NCBI GenBank assembly: GCA_002426575.1
Contig: DIRE01000079.1
Location: 1 to 31,250, forward strand
DNA: 31,250 nucleotides
Direction: 5' to 3'
Origin: Clostridiaceae bacterium UBA5444
GTDB lineage: Bacteria; Bacillota; Clostridia; Clostridiales; Oxobacteraceae
Numbering within the stretch: the stretch's first letter is position 1; each line of letters opens with the position of its first letter. The notes under the pieces are model-generated. The model did no database searches. It was not told the origin of the DNA and was given only the letters and a program-made list of their open reading frames with translations. Position numbers and translations under genes: made by a program. Below are positions 29,460 to 31,250 of this stretch, in pieces.

Positions 29460-31154
29460 ATGAAGTTTAGTGAATTTCCATATGAGAGACCAAATATTGA
29501 CGAGGTTGAACAGAAATTCAACGATCTATTAGACAAATTTGATAACGCTTCGTCTTTTAAGCAGCAGGATAAAATAATGGAAGACATTAATGATTTAAGA
29601 GGACAGTTTGAGTCTATGGCACAGATAGCTGGGGTACGCCATACAATTGATACAACAGACGAAGTATATGAAAAAGAGCAGGACTTTTTTGACCAAAACA
29701 TGCCTTTATACGAAGGAATAATAAACAGATATTATACATCATTAGTTAATTCAAAATATAGAAAAGAACTTGAGCAAAAATGGGGGAAGCAGATATTTAC
29801 AATAGCAAACCTCACATTAAAAACATTCTCGCCTGAGATTATAGAGGATCTAAAGCTTGAAAACAAGCTATCTAGTGATTATACAAAGCTTATTGCATCT
29901 GCAAAGATAATGTTTGAGGGACAAGAGAGAAACCTCTCCCAAATGGTACCATTCCAATTATCAACTGATAGAGATGTTAGAAAAAAAGCAAATGAGGCAA
30001 GATATTCTTTCTTTATAGAAAATGAAAGCAAATTTGATGAAATATACGATAAGCTTGTAAAGGTTAGAACAGAGATTGCAAGAAAGTTAGGATACGAAAA
30101 CTTTGTAGAACTTGGCTATGCTCGTATGAACCGCTCTGAGTATAATGCTGAAATGGTAAAGTCATATAGAGAACAAGTTGAAAAGTACATTGTTCCAGTG
30201 GCAACAAAGTTAAGAGAGAGGCAAAGAGTTAGGTTAGGCCTTGATAGCTTGAAATATTATGATGAAAAGTTTATTTTCAAAACAGGCAATGCTATGCCAA
30301 AAGGTAATCCTGATTGGATATTAAATAACGCAAGGAAGATGTACTCTGAATTGTCCCCTGAAACCAATGAGTATTTTAACTTTATGGTTGAAAATGGGCT
30401 AATGGATCTTGTAAGCAAAAAGGGTAAGGCTGGTGGAGGATATTGTACATACATAAGTAAGTACAAGGCTCCATTTATATTTTCCAATTTTAATGGAACA
30501 TCAGGTGATGTAGATGTACTTACTCATGAATCAGGCCACGCTTTCCAAGCTTACTGCAGTCAGGGATATAAGGTTTGTGAATATAACTTCCCAACATATG
30601 AAGCTTGCGAAATACACTCTATGAGTATGGAATTTTTAACATGGCCATGGATGAACTTATTCTTCAAGGAAGATACAGAAAAGTATAAATTTGCTCATTT
30701 AAGTGAAGCCTTACTTTTCATACCATATGGAGTTACAGTTGATGAATTCCAGCATTTTGTATATGAAAACCCTGATGCTACACCTAAAGATAGAAAGGCA
30801 ATGTGGAGGGAAATAGAGAAAAAATATTTGCCTCATAGAGACTATGAAGATAATGATTACCTAGAAAGAGGAGGCTTCTGGTATCAGCAAGGACATATAT
30901 TTGGGAGTCCATTCTATTATATAGATTATACCCTTGCTCAAGTTTGCGCTTTCCAATTCTGGAAGAAGGCAAATGAAGATAGGGAAAAGGCATGGGAGGA
31001 TTATCTAAGGCTTTGTCGTGCTGGGGGAAGCAAGCCATTCCTCGAACTTGTTGAACTTGCAGGACTTGAATCACCATTTAAAGAAGGGTGCTTAGAGTCT
31101 GTTGTAGAAAGTATTGAAGATTGGCTTAATGGAGTAGACGATACAAAGCTATAA
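29460..31154 (+). CDS. M3 family oligoendopeptidase (PepF-like)
   Basis: A 564-residue zinc metallopeptidase that cuts short peptides in the cytoplasm. The zinc motif HESGH is at His356-His360, with Glu357 as catalytic base and a downstream glutamate in YEACEIHSMSMEF as third ligand. The helical N-terminal half (YERPNIDEVEQKFNDLLDKF) and the GGFWYQQGHIFGSPFYYIDY block near the end match the M3 branch related to PepF. ATG 29460 follows GAGGAGG. It is monocistronic: own promoter and own terminator. Confidence 0.95.
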   Translation: MKFSEFPYERPNIDEVEQKFNDLLDKFDNASSFKQQDKIMEDINDLRGQFESMAQIAGVRHTIDTTDEVYEKEQDFFDQNMPLYEGIINRYYTSLVNSKYRKELEQKWGKQIFTIANLTLKTFSPEIIEDLKLENKLSSDYTKLIASAKIMFEGQERNLSQMVPFQLSTDRDVRKKANEARYSFFIENESKFDEIYDKLVKVRTEIARKLGYENFVELGYARMNRSEYNAEMVKSYREQVEKYIVPVATKLRERQRVRLGLDSLKYYDEKFIFKTGNAMPKGNPDWILNNARKMYSELSPETNEYFNFMVENGLMDLVSKKGKAGGGYCTYISKYKAPFIFSNFNGTSGDVDVLTHESGHAFQAYCSQGYKVCEYNFPTYEACEIHSMSMEFLTWPWMNLFFKEDTEKYKFAHLSEALLFIPYGVTVDEFQHFVYENPDATPKDRKAMWREIEKKYLPHRDYEDNDYLERGGFWYQQGHIFGSPFYYIDYTLAQVCAFQFWKKANEDREKAWEDYLRLCRAGGSKPFLELVELAGLESPFKEGCLESVVESIEDWLNGVDDTKL

Positions 31155-31162
31155 AGATTATG

Positions 31163-31202
31163 AAAAAGGTATTAGGCTATTTATGTCCTAGTACCTTTTT
31201 TT
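31163..31202 (+). terminator. terminator after the oligoendopeptidase
   Basis: AAAAAGGTATTAGG (31163-31176) pairs with CCTAGTACCTTTTT (31187-31200) with one G-U, and T residues continue to 31203. Confidence 0.9.
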
Positions 31203-31250
31203 AGGCTATGTTGGTTTACTGGAGCAGCGACTTAAATGCCTATTTTTATC

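Overview
The window is low-GC Firmicute DNA, most likely from a Clostridium-like member of the Clostridia. The signs are AT-rich codon use, strong AGGAGG-type ribosome sites, several TTG/GTG starts, ferredoxin/flavodoxin redox genes, and gene families typical of gut or soil anaerobes. Taxonomy is inferred from gene content only.

The core, about 3.95-21.24 kb, is an ethanolamine-utilisation locus. It reads eutS-eutP-eutV-eutW, then eutA-eutB-eutC-eutL-eutT-eutN, a PduS/RnfC-like flavo-iron-sulfur protein, a PduT-like tandem BMC shell protein, a short EutQ-N-terminal protein, eutE, pduL and eutM. A four-gene ABC importer (lipoprotein, two permeases, ATPase) follows. EutB/EutC would split ethanolamine with adenosylcobalamin (EutT makes the cofactor, EutA reactivates the enzyme). 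EutE makes acetyl-CoA and PduL makes acetyl-phosphate, all inside a shell of EutS/L/M/N and the PduT-like protein. No eutH permease, eutG alcohol dehydrogenase, eutD, eutJ or eutK is visible.

The main discovery is regulatory. Three separate leader elements (before eutS, between eutW and eutA, and before the ABC importer) share one layout: a hairpin with an AANGAT hexaloop, then a GC-closed ANNGNA hexaloop whose 3' side overlaps the 5' arm of an intrinsic terminator. This matches the two-hairpin antitermination target of ANTAR proteins such as EutV. It places the ABC importer in the EutVW regulon and makes it a candidate ethanolamine (or related amine) importer replacing EutH. Four proteins (EutC, the EutQ-like protein, EutE, PduL) carry similar terminal amphipathic helices that look like cargo-targeting peptides.

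Upstream (1-3.95 kb) are the tail of an ABC exporter, a possible leader peptide, an MFS efflux protein, tadA, an isochorismatase-like hydrolase, a flavodoxin-ferredoxin (EFR1-type) protein and a decayed flavodoxin fragment.

Downstream, a tRNA-Ser(CGA) is followed by a patchwork: an AT-rich lactococcin-972-type ABC exporter pair on the minus strand, a truncated XRE regulator remnant, a visibly GC-richer three-gene ABC cassette and an exonuclease/phosphatase pseudogene. Then come an ECF transporter S component with a structured leader ending in a terminator, a methyltransferase, a DUF3842 protein and an M3-family oligoendopeptidase.
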